A DNA stretch of 37,050 nucleotides from a virus. The notes under the pieces are model-generated. The model saw only the letters and a program-made list of their open reading frames with translations. It did no database searches and was not told where the DNA came from. Location of the stretch: positions 1 to 37,050 of IMG/VR virus record IMGVR_UViG_3300029787_003544, one strand, 5' to 3'. This document shows, piece by piece, positions 14,699-23,179 of the stretch. Made by a program: the position numbers and the translations under genes. The number at the start of each line of letters is the position of its first letter. Position 1 is the first letter of the stretch.

Positions 14699-15514
14699 TT
14701 ATGTAATAGTAACCCCCAGATTACCTTCCTGTAACAACTCATCTCCAGCATCAGCTCCGCCAGATGTTGTTCTATCTAGTATTATATTTCCAGTCTGATC
14801 TTCCATTATAATTCTACCAGTTGAACCAGATACATTCTGTTGTGCAAAATTACTATGTACAGTTAGTATTGTCCATGCTGCTCCAGTCCAAAGACATTGA
14901 ATACATGTACCAGCTTCATGAAATGTATATGTTGCTCCAGCTCCGAGGCTAGTAGCAAAGTCAACATCAACAGTATTTGTCACATCTATTGAAATAATAT
15001 ACTTTATTTGTCCTGTGATAGTACCATTTGCTAGAGTAGTCTGACATGTGGCAGAAGCCCCAGACAGTGTATGGACAGTTTTAGTTAAATCAAGAGCTCC
15101 ATCAGCCGTAACTGCTTGTACTGAATGAGCAATTGTATCAGATGATAAATTTGAAAATGCACCAGTGCCTGCTGTTGTACCACCAATAGCTGTAACATTA
15201 GCTATTGTAACTAGCCCGCCATCAGCAATAGCAATCGCATCATCTCCATCAGTAAACTCAATGAGAGGTGTCTTAACTGATGTAGTACCTTGTACTGTAG
15301 TGGCTGTGACTGAAGAGGCATTGATAACTCCATTGACTACATTAGCCAATGTGATCTCTGCATTTGCAAACTTAGCATTTGCTGTTATAGATGAAAAGAA
15401 AGTATTGACTGTTACCTTTTGGGTATTAGCAGTTCCAGCAGTATTTGATACGAGTACTAAGACATCTGCGTTTGCTGGAGCTGATCCAGCTCCTAATCCA
15501 GTAATTTTTGGCAT
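14699..15514 (-). CDS. Fibre or decoration-like virion protein A
   Basis: 271 residues dominated by Ala, Gly, Thr, Val, Asn and Ser, with beta-type strands and almost no charged helices. This is the texture of phage fibre or head decoration proteins. Residues about 132-220 (ADGALDLTKTVHTLSG onward) are closely related to residues about 53-141 of the next gene, so they share a module of about 90 residues. The N-terminus (MPKITGLGAGSAP) also resembles that gene's KKITALTDLSSG. AAGGA lies before the ATG. It is downstream of a UUCG-type hairpin, so it is probably expressed less than its paralogue. Confidence 0.75.
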   Translation of the reverse strand: MPKITGLGAGSAPANADVLVLVSNTAGTANTQKVTVNTFFSSITANAKFANAEITLANVVNGVINASSVTATTVQGTTSVKTPLIEFTDGDDAIAIADGGLVTIANVTAIGGTTAGTGAFSNLSSDTIAHSVQAVTADGALDLTKTVHTLSGASATCQTTLANGTITGQIKYIISIDVTNTVDVDFATSLGAGATYTFHEAGTCIQCLWTGAAWTILTVHSNFAQQNVSGSTGRIIMEDQTGNIILDRTTSGGADAGDELLQEGNLGVTIT

Positions 15515-15535
15515 TATACTTCCTTATAAAATGGA

Positions 15536-15551
15536 GGGGGCCGAAGCCCCC
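15536..15551 (-). terminator. GGGGGC-UUCG-GCCCCC hairpin between the two related virion genes
   Basis: On the minus strand a perfect 6-bp G/C stem closes a UUCG tetraloop and is followed by UCCAUUUUAUAA. The U tract is short and displaced, so this is either a partial terminator or an mRNA-stabilising or processing hairpin just after the 15562-16041 gene. Confidence 0.6.
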
Positions 15552-15561
15552 ACCAATATAC

Positions 15562-16041
15562 TTATGTAGCGTCTTGAGTACCACCACCACGGTTAGTACC
15601 AGTAGCACCGGAACCGTAAGAAATGACAACCCAATCCGTACCCATCCAAAGAAGAGTAACTGTTTCACCAACAGCCTGGAAAGTAATTGTAGCAACCTGA
15701 CCAAGAGTCTCAGCAATGTCAACGTCAACAGCGTTAGTAACGTCTGTAGCAACGATGAATTTGATTTGACCGGTCAATGTTCCGTCTGCAAGAGTTGTTT
15801 GTGCTGTAGCTGTAGCACCACTAAGAAGGTGAACCGTCTTAGTAAGAGACAAAGCTCCATCAGCAGAAACTGTTTCTGTAGCATTGAATGCTACAGCAGA
15901 TGGAATGTAGTTAAACAAGTTGTCAACAGACAACTTCTTGTTAATGGGAGTACCCGTAGGGTCATCCACTACGTGCAACAGATCAGCACCAGCAACACCA
16001 GAACTTAGATCTGTTAACGCGGTAATCTTTTTATCAGCCAT
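15562..16041 (-). CDS. Fibre or decoration-like virion protein B
   Basis: 159 residues. MADKKITALTDLSSGVAGADLLHVVDDP is followed by the module shared with virion protein A (ADGALSLTKTVHLLSG, TLADGTLTGQIKFIV, DVTNAVDVDIAETLG, LLWMGTDWVV) and a Gly/Thr tail. It has a very strong ribosome binding site (AAAGGAG 7 nt upstream) and a stable hairpin after it, and it uses favoured codons such as GTA and GCA. High expression is therefore likely, as for a capsid decoration or short fibre protein. Confidence 0.75.
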   Translation of the reverse strand: MADKKITALTDLSSGVAGADLLHVVDDPTGTPINKKLSVDNLFNYIPSAVAFNATETVSADGALSLTKTVHLLSGATATAQTTLADGTLTGQIKFIVATDVTNAVDVDIAETLGQVATITFQAVGETVTLLWMGTDWVVISYGSGATGTNRGGGTQDAT

Positions 16042-16089
16042 TTGGCTTCTCCTTTTACCGTTATTAACCCAGGATTGGGAATTCTACTC

Positions 16090-16118
16090 CATGCATTTAC
16101 ATGGATCACTTATGCATG
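16090..16118 (-). repeat. 7-bp inverted repeat (hairpin) between virion genes
   Basis: CATGCAT at 16090-16096 pairs with ATGCATG at 16112-16118 across 15 nt. There is no U tract, so it is not a standard terminator. It lies in the 83-nt gap after the 392-residue virion gene and could be an RNA-processing or stability hairpin. Confidence 0.4.
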
Positions 16119-16124
16119 ATAATC

Positions 16125-17303
16125 TTATGTGGTTGTGACACCAGTTAGAATGGCAGCACTACCAGAACCAGAACCACTAGTAGTAGTTGTAACTGCTACA
16201 GTATCACCAGTCTTAGTTGCTGATGTACCAATAACACTAGTTGCTCCATCAAAGCCTTCTATATCAAGATCGATAGCTTCTAGTAGTAGGTTATCACCAC
16301 TTTGCTCGTCTAATAGAAGGTCAATGTTGGTAGCAACTGTTACAGCTTCACTAACGGTGAAACTTGTTTGTGATGCAACAGCAACAACTGTTAATGTTCC
16401 ATCTGTACTTATACCTGTATCACTAAAGGCATCGGATATAGCAGCTGAAGCACCAGGCTTAACTGTAATTTTCTGACCAACAGCAATTGTACCTGTGACG
16501 TTATCAACTGTAAACGAAGTAGATCCAGAGACTGCACCATTTGTTTTAACAATTGTACCATCTGTACCATCAAGTACTATTCGTCCAATAACTGACTGGT
16601 TACCAGAAGCACCACCAGTTGTATCAGTACCAGACTCAATAGCTATTTGGTTGATTCTATCTCCATTGTTGTTTAACAACAGTTCTTCACCATCGTTATC
16701 AAGAGCAACTGGTACTCTTTCTCCAGCAGTAGAGTCTTCCATAACCAACGATCCAATAGAGGATTTATCAATAATAGAAGCAGAACCATCTATTTCCAAT
16801 TGACCTGTTGTGAATGCTATATAACCATTTGGAGTTGTAGGTAGTAAACCTCTGAATGTAATGTCGTTAGTACCAGTACCAGAGTAGTATTGTAAGTCAA
16901 CTGTATCATCTGCTACCATGTCTGTGGCACCAAGAAGATCCATGGTGATATAAACTCTGTCTGTTTTAGAATCAGTAGATGCGGCATATGCTTCTGAATT
17001 AACATATACTGCTTCATCAAATGTTAAAGTCATATCAAATGTTGCGCCATCTGCATAAGCAGCAGCAGTAAAGTCAACACCAATAACATTGGCGCTTCCA
17101 AGTACTCCTTCTGTTGCTAGGTCTTTGATCCAAACAAGGATCTCAGGATCGGCATTTGCGTTATCGTTTCCGGTAGCGACTCCTCTGACAACCCAGCCCT
17201 TATTTGTCGCAAAAATGTTTTCACGAGCATATTTGGAATTGGAGTCATCAGGAAAGCCCTTCGGCCGGGATTCAGCTGAAAGTGATTTTCCCCATAAGCT
17301 CAT
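16125..17303 (-). CDS. Large beta-rich virion structural protein
   Basis: 392 residues. The N-terminus (WGKSLSAESRPKGFPDDSNSKYARENIFATNKGWVVRG) resembles marine T4-like virion proteins that carry a ...VFATxKGWVRR block. The rest is Thr, Val, Asp, Gly and Ala-rich with many predicted strands and short similar blocks (DGTDGTIV, SGSTSFTV, SQTSFTV). It is acidic with almost no Cys. Good ribosome binding site (AAGGAAAA) and a CTAAATA motif 33 nt upstream fit late expression. It may be a decoration or fibre protein; the exact place in the particle is unknown. Confidence 0.75.
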   Translation of the reverse strand: MSLWGKSLSAESRPKGFPDDSNSKYARENIFATNKGWVVRGVATGNDNANADPEILVWIKDLATEGVLGSANVIGVDFTAAAYADGATFDMTLTFDEAVYVNSEAYAASTDSKTDRVYITMDLLGATDMVADDTVDLQYYSGTGTNDITFRGLLPTTPNGYIAFTTGQLEIDGSASIIDKSSIGSLVMEDSTAGERVPVALDNDGEELLLNNNGDRINQIAIESGTDTTGGASGNQSVIGRIVLDGTDGTIVKTNGAVSGSTSFTVDNVTGTIAVGQKITVKPGASAAISDAFSDTGISTDGTLTVVAVASQTSFTVSEAVTVATNIDLLLDEQSGDNLLLEAIDLDIEGFDGATSVIGTSATKTGDTVAVTTTTSGSGSGSAAILTGVTTT

Positions 17304-17304
17304 T

Positions 17305-17472
17305 TTAGTTTTCCTTTTGTATTAATGTGTTTATGTATTTAGACGTCTTCATAAACTTCAATCTGCCATGTTCATCCGTCAGTCTATTAGTCTCTCTGTC
17401 AATCTTGTCGACTTTCATGACAGATTTCTTAACAGACTTTTTACCTTGACGAACTCTACTAGGTGTTTTCAT
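17305..17472 (-). CDS. Small basic protein, unknown function
   Basis: 55 residues, strongly basic (KKSVKKSVMKVDKI, LKFMKTSKY). It starts at ATG 17472, overlapping the TAA of the large upstream gene as TAATG, and ends one base before the next ATG. This tight coupling on both sides supports a real gene. No transmembrane segment. The charge suggests nucleic-acid or scaffold binding, and it sits between virion genes. A late-promoter-like CTAAATA lies inside it. Confidence 0.62.
   Translation of the reverse strand: MKTPSRVRQGKKSVKKSVMKVDKIDRETNRLTDEHGRLKFMKTSKYINTLIQKEN
17336..17342 (-). promoter_or_regulatory. CTAAATA late-promoter-like motif
   Basis: CTAAATA on the minus strand, 33 nt before the ATG of the 392-residue virion gene. 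The same heptamer precedes the 874-residue gene (34 nt) and the 40-residue gene at 33017 (37 nt). It resembles the late promoter core of T4-like phages. Confidence 0.42.
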
Positions 17473-19166
17473 TAATTATAATGTCCAGACTTGCTTTGTA
17501 CACCGTGTCTCTTCATTTGAGTCACATCTACTCCACCAATGCCTTTAGACTTACTAGCTCCAGGGCTAGATTTCAAATCACCACCTTTAGCAACGTGCTT
17601 CAATGCATCATGAGAATGAGAAAGATGCTTTTGTATCTCCTCTCTCTCAGCAGGCTTTGCACTATTGTATTTACTTAAAGCTGCTCGAGCATGGCCAGGA
17701 TCTACTTTTGCTTTCTTACCATCCTTGAACTCAACTCCTGGGTGTCGATTACCCATAGAACCTACTTTACGAAGTTGCATTACAATGTGTTCAGGTCCTT
17801 CTTTACTTGTCTTACTGACTCGAAGTCCGGACCTTTCGGACTCCCCCACTTTGGCACCACCACCTTTCACGGCTTCATCAAGATTTACATCTTCAGCAGC
17901 TTCAATTTCTTGTACTTCTAACTCGTTAAAATAGAATTGGCCAACGCCAACATCCTCGGAGCTCTCAGCAGCAGCTACTTGCTTACCACCTTTTTCTTGA
18001 GCGCTATCTTTTTCCGAGGCTCTATAGAACTTTTTTGCAGCGGACATCATCTTTGATGCTGTTTCACTAGAACCAGATTGCTGAGCTTGTTTAGCTTTCA
18101 TGTAGTAATGTTTGGCTAACTGAGCTGCTTGTGCAGAACTTCTAACTTTCTCATCACCCATACCTTCAGATACTGTAGGACATCCTTTAGACATATCTAC
18201 TTTTTCAGCACCCATAGCATCTTTGCCCATCTTCTTGACCATCATCTCATGAGCTTCTTTATTGATAGCTTTCTTTATAGTTTTCCTACGATTATGCAAA
18301 TAGCTATCACTAGAATCAACATCACCATCGTTGTCTATATCCTTATCCTTACGTTGAGCATGCGTACCTTTCAATGCTTTTTGATCAACAGGATCAAGGT
18401 GCTTTTTTCCTTGATGTGCCTCCGACATCTTCTTTTTACGAGAATGACCATGAGACATTTCTTTTACAATTTCTAACTCTTCGACAGGAACATCTTCAAT
18501 AATTTGTGTTCCAAACATAACATCATAGTGTGTTACGTATCCTTCACCTTCTTCTGTCTCAACAATTGTATGCATACCAGGAATACAAGTTCCTTCGCCA
18601 TGTTCTTTATGAACTACGTGAGATGCACAATCATGTTTAAGAGCTTTATCTACATTTGCGTCATCTAAATCTGCTGCTTCTGGAACCATTGGAACTCGAC
18701 CAGTTTGTGCAAAAGACTTAGTGCCACCAAATTTAGTAGAACCAATACGAGGATCTCTTTTCTTGAATCCTTCAAGTCCAGAACCTTTTACTTTTGTAGG
18801 ACCAAGTCTATCTCTTTCAGCAGCTTGAGTTGCCATACGCTTCATGGCACCTTCTTCTACTTCCTCTTCAGTATCTTCTTTCATATGACGAACACGAATA
18901 CCAGATTCTCTAGCGTCATCTACTTCTGTATCAGATAGTCGTTCCCCTACTTTGATACCACCATGAGCAGCTAACTTTTTACCTACTGCATGAACCTTAT
19001 AGTGTGTACCAGCAGTACCATGAGGTTTTAGATGCATTTCCATTGCTTCTAGTAGGTCTTCTGATTTCTCTTCAACCTCTGCAACTGCTTCTACCTCTGG
19101 TTTCTCGCCTCTCAGAACAGCTTTGACTGAGTCTAGGACGCTGTCTGAAAATCCAAATCTATTCAT
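17472..19166 (-). CDS. Large hydrophilic internal virion or scaffold-like protein with EF-hand-like loop
   Basis: 564 residues, low hydrophobicity, rich in Lys, Glu, Gly, Ser and His. A segment near 180-235 (DCASHVVHKEHGEG, THYDVMFG, VPVEELEIV) looks like a small beta domain. D276, D278, D280, D282, D284 and D287 around GDVDSSDSYLH form a perfect EF-hand/dockerin-type calcium loop, followed by a basic helix. The remainder is probably disordered or helical, with Ala/Lys repeats near 360-400. This suits a prohead core or internal head protein. It is followed by a small basic gene. No enzyme motif seen. Confidence 0.68.
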   Translation of the reverse strand: MNRFGFSDSVLDSVKAVLRGEKPEVEAVAEVEEKSEDLLEAMEMHLKPHGTAGTHYKVHAVGKKLAAHGGIKVGERLSDTEVDDARESGIRVRHMKEDTEEEVEEGAMKRMATQAAERDRLGPTKVKGSGLEGFKKRDPRIGSTKFGGTKSFAQTGRVPMVPEAADLDDANVDKALKHDCASHVVHKEHGEGTCIPGMHTIVETEEGEGYVTHYDVMFGTQIIEDVPVEELEIVKEMSHGHSRKKKMSEAHQGKKHLDPVDQKALKGTHAQRKDKDIDNDGDVDSSDSYLHNRRKTIKKAINKEAHEMMVKKMGKDAMGAEKVDMSKGCPTVSEGMGDEKVRSSAQAAQLAKHYYMKAKQAQQSGSSETASKMMSAAKKFYRASEKDSAQEKGGKQVAAAESSEDVGVGQFYFNELEVQEIEAAEDVNLDEAVKGGGAKVGESERSGLRVSKTSKEGPEHIVMQLRKVGSMGNRHPGVEFKDGKKAKVDPGHARAALSKYNSAKPAEREEIQKHLSHSHDALKHVAKGGDLKSSPGASKSKGIGGVDVTQMKRHGVQSKSGHYN

Positions 19167-19443
19167 TTGTTTTACCTTTCTGAACTCTGTTTCTCATTCG
19201 TCGAAATATTTCGTTGTCATCTTCTACAGCGTCAACAAATTTACCCAACAAGTCGACTAATATCTTTCTTAGTTTAGGGTTAGCTAATGATCTTTCACCA
19301 CTTCTCAAGGCACGTCTAGTTGTTTCTAGCTCCTCCTTGTTAGATAAACCCATCCTAAGTAGCCTATGTAACTTAGGAGGAAGTGGGTTAGACACAGCTT
19401 CATCTATGTTATCTGTATTTATAATATCTTTAAAGTTATGCAT
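19159..19443 (-). CDS. Conserved-looking small virion-region protein
   Basis: 94 residues from the ATG at 19443, 4 nt after the upstream stop; an upstream start at 19512 would add 23 residues inside the upstream gene and is less likely. Contains NPLPPKLHRLLRMGLSNKEELE, RRALRSGERSL and LVDLLGKFVDAVEDDNEIFRRMR, giving a compact helical protein. Marine T4-like phages carry similar short proteins in this neighbourhood. Function unknown. Its stop overlaps the next ATG by 8 nt. Confidence 0.66.
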   Translation of the reverse strand: MHNFKDIINTDNIDEAVSNPLPPKLHRLLRMGLSNKEELETTRRALRSGERSLANPKLRKILVDLLGKFVDAVEDDNEIFRRMRNRVQKGKTNE

Positions 19444-19447
19444 GAAA

Positions 19448-20506
19448 TTAACAGTTCCACCTTCTTCTAGCAGCTTTTCCACGAGGTCCTGTCCAACTTC
19501 TTGATCTTGCACAAAATGACTTACGTCTTCCTGCAGCCTTACTACCTGCCTTTAGTTTAGAAGGAGGAGTTGTAACAGCTGTTCCTAATTTACTACCAGG
19601 ATTCCTTCTTCTATATGCTGCAACGCCTTTCTTAGTCATTCCAGCACCTTGCTTAACTGATCTCTTATGACCAGATGATACTGACATACCTTTCATGTCA
19701 TCTTCATTCATATTCTCTTCTGGTACACAGTTAGGTACCATCTTAGCACCTTTCTTCTTCATACCAGCTTGTCTATAACCATCCCAGCACTTCTCTAGAA
19801 ATGGTATTAGAGTACTCTCTTCTTGAGCTCTTTTCATCTGAGATGGTGTTGGAGCGCCTTTAGAACCAGGCTTTCTCATTCTCTCTCCGCTACCTCGCTT
19901 AATTCTTTCTCGTTTAGCATGAATGTTAGCCCAAAGGCCGTTACCTTCTAATAAATCTTTCGCTTCCATATGAAAAGTTCCTTCATTCAGTTTGTTTTCC
20001 CACCAAGGAATCTCTGGATCAGTCTTCTTATCATCAATTATTCTTTTAAGACGCTTATCATATTCTTCTCTGGTAGGAGGTGCATCACCATTAACAGCAT
20101 CTATAACAAATTGTATAGTTGCAGCACAAATAGTAAGACTTGCACATTTACCAACAACATATCCATTTAACTCATCTATCATAATTGTAGGAGATGCTTC
20201 TTTTAACTTTCCAACCATATCTTGAGGAACTTTAAAATACAAGTAACCTTCAACATAAATCTTAGCAGGATATGGATGGAGCTTATTAGTATTTGAATCA
20301 ACAATACGTACTAGATCAAATCCATCAATATCCATAAATGTAACAGAATAAGTTTCGTTGGTTCCTGGATTCTTCTCAATATAATCTGGTTGACCAAACT
20401 TATCCATTAGTTTCATAGCAAATTCTTTAGGACCATCAAACTCCCAAGTCCCAATGTCAATGCCATTGTGAGTATCTTCTTTAATATATGATGAGAACTT
20501 AATCAT
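19448..20506 (-). CDS. Virion-region protein with basic SFCARS-type C-terminus
   Basis: 352 residues from the ATG at 20506; a second ATG two codons earlier is equally possible. The N-terminal 150 residues are a folded-looking beta domain (MIKFSSYIKED, YSVTFMDIDGFDLVRIVD, YVEGYLYFKVPQDM). The C-terminal half is basic: GLWANIHAKRERIKRGSGERMRKPG, KKGVAAYRRRNPGSKLGTAV and RRKSFCARSRSW then GKAARRRWNC. Such basic tails recur in marine phage head-region proteins and probably contact DNA. No catalytic motif seen. The gene overlaps the end of the 874-residue gene. Confidence 0.66.
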   Translation of the reverse strand: MIKFSSYIKEDTHNGIDIGTWEFDGPKEFAMKLMDKFGQPDYIEKNPGTNETYSVTFMDIDGFDLVRIVDSNTNKLHPYPAKIYVEGYLYFKVPQDMVGKLKEASPTIMIDELNGYVVGKCASLTICAATIQFVIDAVNGDAPPTREEYDKRLKRIIDDKKTDPEIPWWENKLNEGTFHMEAKDLLEGNGLWANIHAKRERIKRGSGERMRKPGSKGAPTPSQMKRAQEESTLIPFLEKCWDGYRQAGMKKKGAKMVPNCVPEENMNEDDMKGMSVSSGHKRSVKQGAGMTKKGVAAYRRRNPGSKLGTAVTTPPSKLKAGSKAAGRRKSFCARSRSWTGPRGKAARRRWNC

Positions 20507-23123
20507 ATGCATAACTTGCGTCTAGTGGTTTCTCGTCTTCTGAATTATCTTTCTTTCTCTTACCACGTTTGGCAAAAGCTTTTGATACATTAGCAACTCC
20601 AGCAACGTCTACGATTGGGGTTCCGGTACCACCAGCTCCACCAGTCAATCCCTCTTTAACTTTTTCAGGCTCCTTTTTCTTACCAAAAAACCTATCTTTA
20701 TCTATTGGCTTAGATTTGATACCTTTAGACCTTCTATCAATGAATCCTTGCATATGTGTCTTACCTTGATTAACTTCCTGTACCTTTTTCTTTGGTACCA
20801 TCCTAGGTCTGGTTTGTGCCATTGGAGAAACACCACTTCCTGTTGCTACAAAGTTTTCAAATGCATCATCAACCTCTTCTTTATTCATTCTACCATAAAA
20901 TCTAGACTTCTGGAAATCAGGATCAGCCATACGTTTCTTATGTAATTCTGCTTTTCTTTGGGCATTCTTTTCTGGGTTAAACTCTTTCTTTATAGCAGCA
21001 ATTGCATCATCCATAGCTTTGCCTTCGTTCTGCTGATCTTTCTTTATTACACTATCTATGTACTTTGCTTGGCTAGCATGACCTTTACTTGAACCTTTTA
21101 AACCTTTAGACATTTTCTTTAGCTTTTTTTCAACTGGTTCTGGTAGTTCTACAGCCTCAGAAGAATAAGAAGAAGATGGTCCAGTCTTTCTATTCTTATT
21201 GATAGTATCTCTTAGACGAGCACGATCTTTCATTGCATCATGCTTTCTTGCATCTCTCATCTTTTCTTGATTGATACGTTGTTTAACCATCTTCATACGC
21301 ATATTTTCAGTTAGACCTTGTCCAGGAGTTACTTTCTTTGCATGAGCAGCAGCTTCTGGTGTACCTTCCAACTTCATATATGGATTAGATGGCTTATCTT
21401 TCTTAGCTTTCTTTGGCATACTATCAGCAGCAGCTACAGCATCTGTATGTGTATCAAAACCTAGCTTCTCAACAAGATCCTTATCCATTTCATATGCAGC
21501 ACCCTTAGCTATGAATGAGTTGACTCTACCAAAACCATTCTGTGTTGGAGTTTGTTGCTCATATAAATTTGATTCAACACCTCTTATGAAGACCTCAAGC
21601 ACTACTTCAAGAGGATAACCTCCTTTTTCTGCTTTTAGATATAGATTGTGGATATCTTGTTCAGATACCGACTTAGCATTCTCACCTTTTTCTGTCTTCA
21701 CTTTATATGTGTGTTTGGTCTTGGTGGCTTTTGTAGGATTATTTTTTCTTACTAATGTCTTACCATCTTTTCTCTTCATGTCATGAGGATTAGGATCAAC
21801 TTTCAGCACAGCTTTATCAGCTTCACCTACTTGTATGATTGCCTCTGTCATATGGTATGAAGCAGCTTTAGCTTCTCCACCTTTGTATTTGTTTCCTACA
21901 CCACCTATAGGTCTTACATTGTATGTTCCGTCACCATGATCTTTAGTAACAACATGATGATCGCCTTTGTGTGGACCAGTGTTGATTCTTACTTTTTGTC
22001 CTACCTTATGTGAACCAGGAAGTGGTTTTCTTTTTCTTGAAGGACCTGACCAACTAGCTTCTCCACCTTTTGTTCCTCTAACTCTTGGAGCAGCTTTGAA
22101 TGTAGATGTACCAGCAGTCGTTGTCTTTGCTGCTGAACCATATGATCCAACATAGTTCTCTAAGAATACCTCAAAGGACTCTTTCATTCTACGTTTTGTA
22201 AGCCTATACAATTCAGTCTTTCTAGCTGTAGGCATATTCTTCTTAGCAAGACGATTAACTATATTCTGTCTTGATGCAACTCTCTTATCAACATGCATCT
22301 TAGCAGCTGCACTGAGTTTGTTATAGTTCTGACCCATCTTGCCAGCAACTCTCTTACGAACAGCACGTATAGCTTTCTTACGAGACCTTTGCTTTAGATT
22401 CTTCTCAGGTACTTTTCTGTTCTTGAATAACTGCTTTGCTCTCTTGAGCTTAGGTCTGATTCGTCTCATTATAAGACGTCTCTTGATTCTTTGCTGTAGA
22501 GTCATAGCTTCAAAGACAAATTCTTCTTCTACAAACTCTGCAAAGTCAGAATCTATATCTTCGTTAACTTTTTTAATGTGATGCATTATTTCGTCCTTAT
22601 GAGGATGAAGTGCCTTTGGAAGGCCTTTCTTGAATGATTCATGATCGTTATTGTGTGCATGTTGTCTCATCTTAGTACCAGATACACCTTTTGTATCGTG
22701 AGAGTCAGGATCTCTTTGTCCTGCTGAATGCACTGTAATAGATTTGAAGTTGTAATGACCATGAGCTCCACTCTTTCCATTATATTTATGTAATGTTTTG
22801 TGAAACTCTTCTTTTCTATCACCACCAGCTACAACATGAAGATGCTGATGACCAGCAGCATGGAGCTTACTTGCGTGATGTAGAATAGATGGACTATCCT
22901 TTGATGAACCAGATACGTGCACATCTTTATGTGCTACCTTTTTGAGGTACTCTAGTTTCTTTTTCTGTGGAATTGGATTCTTAGCGTTACCTTCGCTGTG
23001 AGAAGCTACTACATGAGCTTTTCCGCCAACTTTTTTGGCTATGTCATGAGTCTTCTTAATAAACTTTTCGTGGCCAGTTGTAGGAGGATTCATCCTACCA
23101 AAAGCTAATACTGCATGTGTCAT
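20499..23123 (-). CDS. Nucleotidyltransferase-like domain fused to long scaffold-like polyprotein
   Basis: 874 residues. Residues 1-185 resemble NMNAT/cytidylyltransferase-type enzymes: FGRMNPPTTGHEKFI has the (H/T)xGH motif (T15-H18) and GVSGTKMR (146-153) matches the ISGTxxR motif. Residues 205-325 are a very basic Arg/Lys helix-rich segment. About 372-410 is a KOW/SH3-like module (KVGQKVRINTGPHKGDHH). About 515-565 contains YPLEVVLEVF and FGRVNSFIAKGAAYEMDKDL. The rest is Lys-rich and disordered. The fusion of an adenylyl- or cytidylyltransferase fold with prohead-core-like regions is unusual. Substrate unknown; the enzyme could be packaged in the virion. Confidence 0.8.
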   Translation of the reverse strand: MTHAVLAFGRMNPPTTGHEKFIKKTHDIAKKVGGKAHVVASHSEGNAKNPIPQKKKLEYLKKVAHKDVHVSGSSKDSPSILHHASKLHAAGHQHLHVVAGGDRKEEFHKTLHKYNGKSGAHGHYNFKSITVHSAGQRDPDSHDTKGVSGTKMRQHAHNNDHESFKKGLPKALHPHKDEIMHHIKKVNEDIDSDFAEFVEEEFVFEAMTLQQRIKRRLIMRRIRPKLKRAKQLFKNRKVPEKNLKQRSRKKAIRAVRKRVAGKMGQNYNKLSAAAKMHVDKRVASRQNIVNRLAKKNMPTARKTELYRLTKRRMKESFEVFLENYVGSYGSAAKTTTAGTSTFKAAPRVRGTKGGEASWSGPSRKRKPLPGSHKVGQKVRINTGPHKGDHHVVTKDHGDGTYNVRPIGGVGNKYKGGEAKAASYHMTEAIIQVGEADKAVLKVDPNPHDMKRKDGKTLVRKNNPTKATKTKHTYKVKTEKGENAKSVSEQDIHNLYLKAEKGGYPLEVVLEVFIRGVESNLYEQQTPTQNGFGRVNSFIAKGAAYEMDKDLVEKLGFDTHTDAVAAADSMPKKAKKDKPSNPYMKLEGTPEAAAHAKKVTPGQGLTENMRMKMVKQRINQEKMRDARKHDAMKDRARLRDTINKNRKTGPSSSYSSEAVELPEPVEKKLKKMSKGLKGSSKGHASQAKYIDSVIKKDQQNEGKAMDDAIAAIKKEFNPEKNAQRKAELHKKRMADPDFQKSRFYGRMNKEEVDDAFENFVATGSGVSPMAQTRPRMVPKKKVQEVNQGKTHMQGFIDRRSKGIKSKPIDKDRFFGKKKEPEKVKEGLTGGAGGTGTPIVDVAGVANVSKAFAKRGKRKKDNSEDEKPLDASYAYD

Positions 23124-23156
23124 TCAGGTTTCCCGTAGGCTTACTGTCAATGTATA

Positions 23157-23179
23157 TATTTAGTATACTACATATTTAG
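23157..23179 (-). promoter_or_regulatory. Two tandem CTAAATA late-promoter-like motifs
   Basis: On the minus strand CTAAATA occurs at 23179-23173 (overlapping the stop of the upstream gene) and again at 23163-23157, 34 nt before the ATG of the 874-residue gene. The 52-nt gap contains nothing else recognisable. Confidence 0.45.

Noticed and set aside
19416-19423. TATAAATA on the minus strand as a late promoter
   Set aside because: It is inside a coding region about 250 nt from the next gene start. In AT-rich DNA this octamer is expected occasionally, so the placement does not support a promoter.
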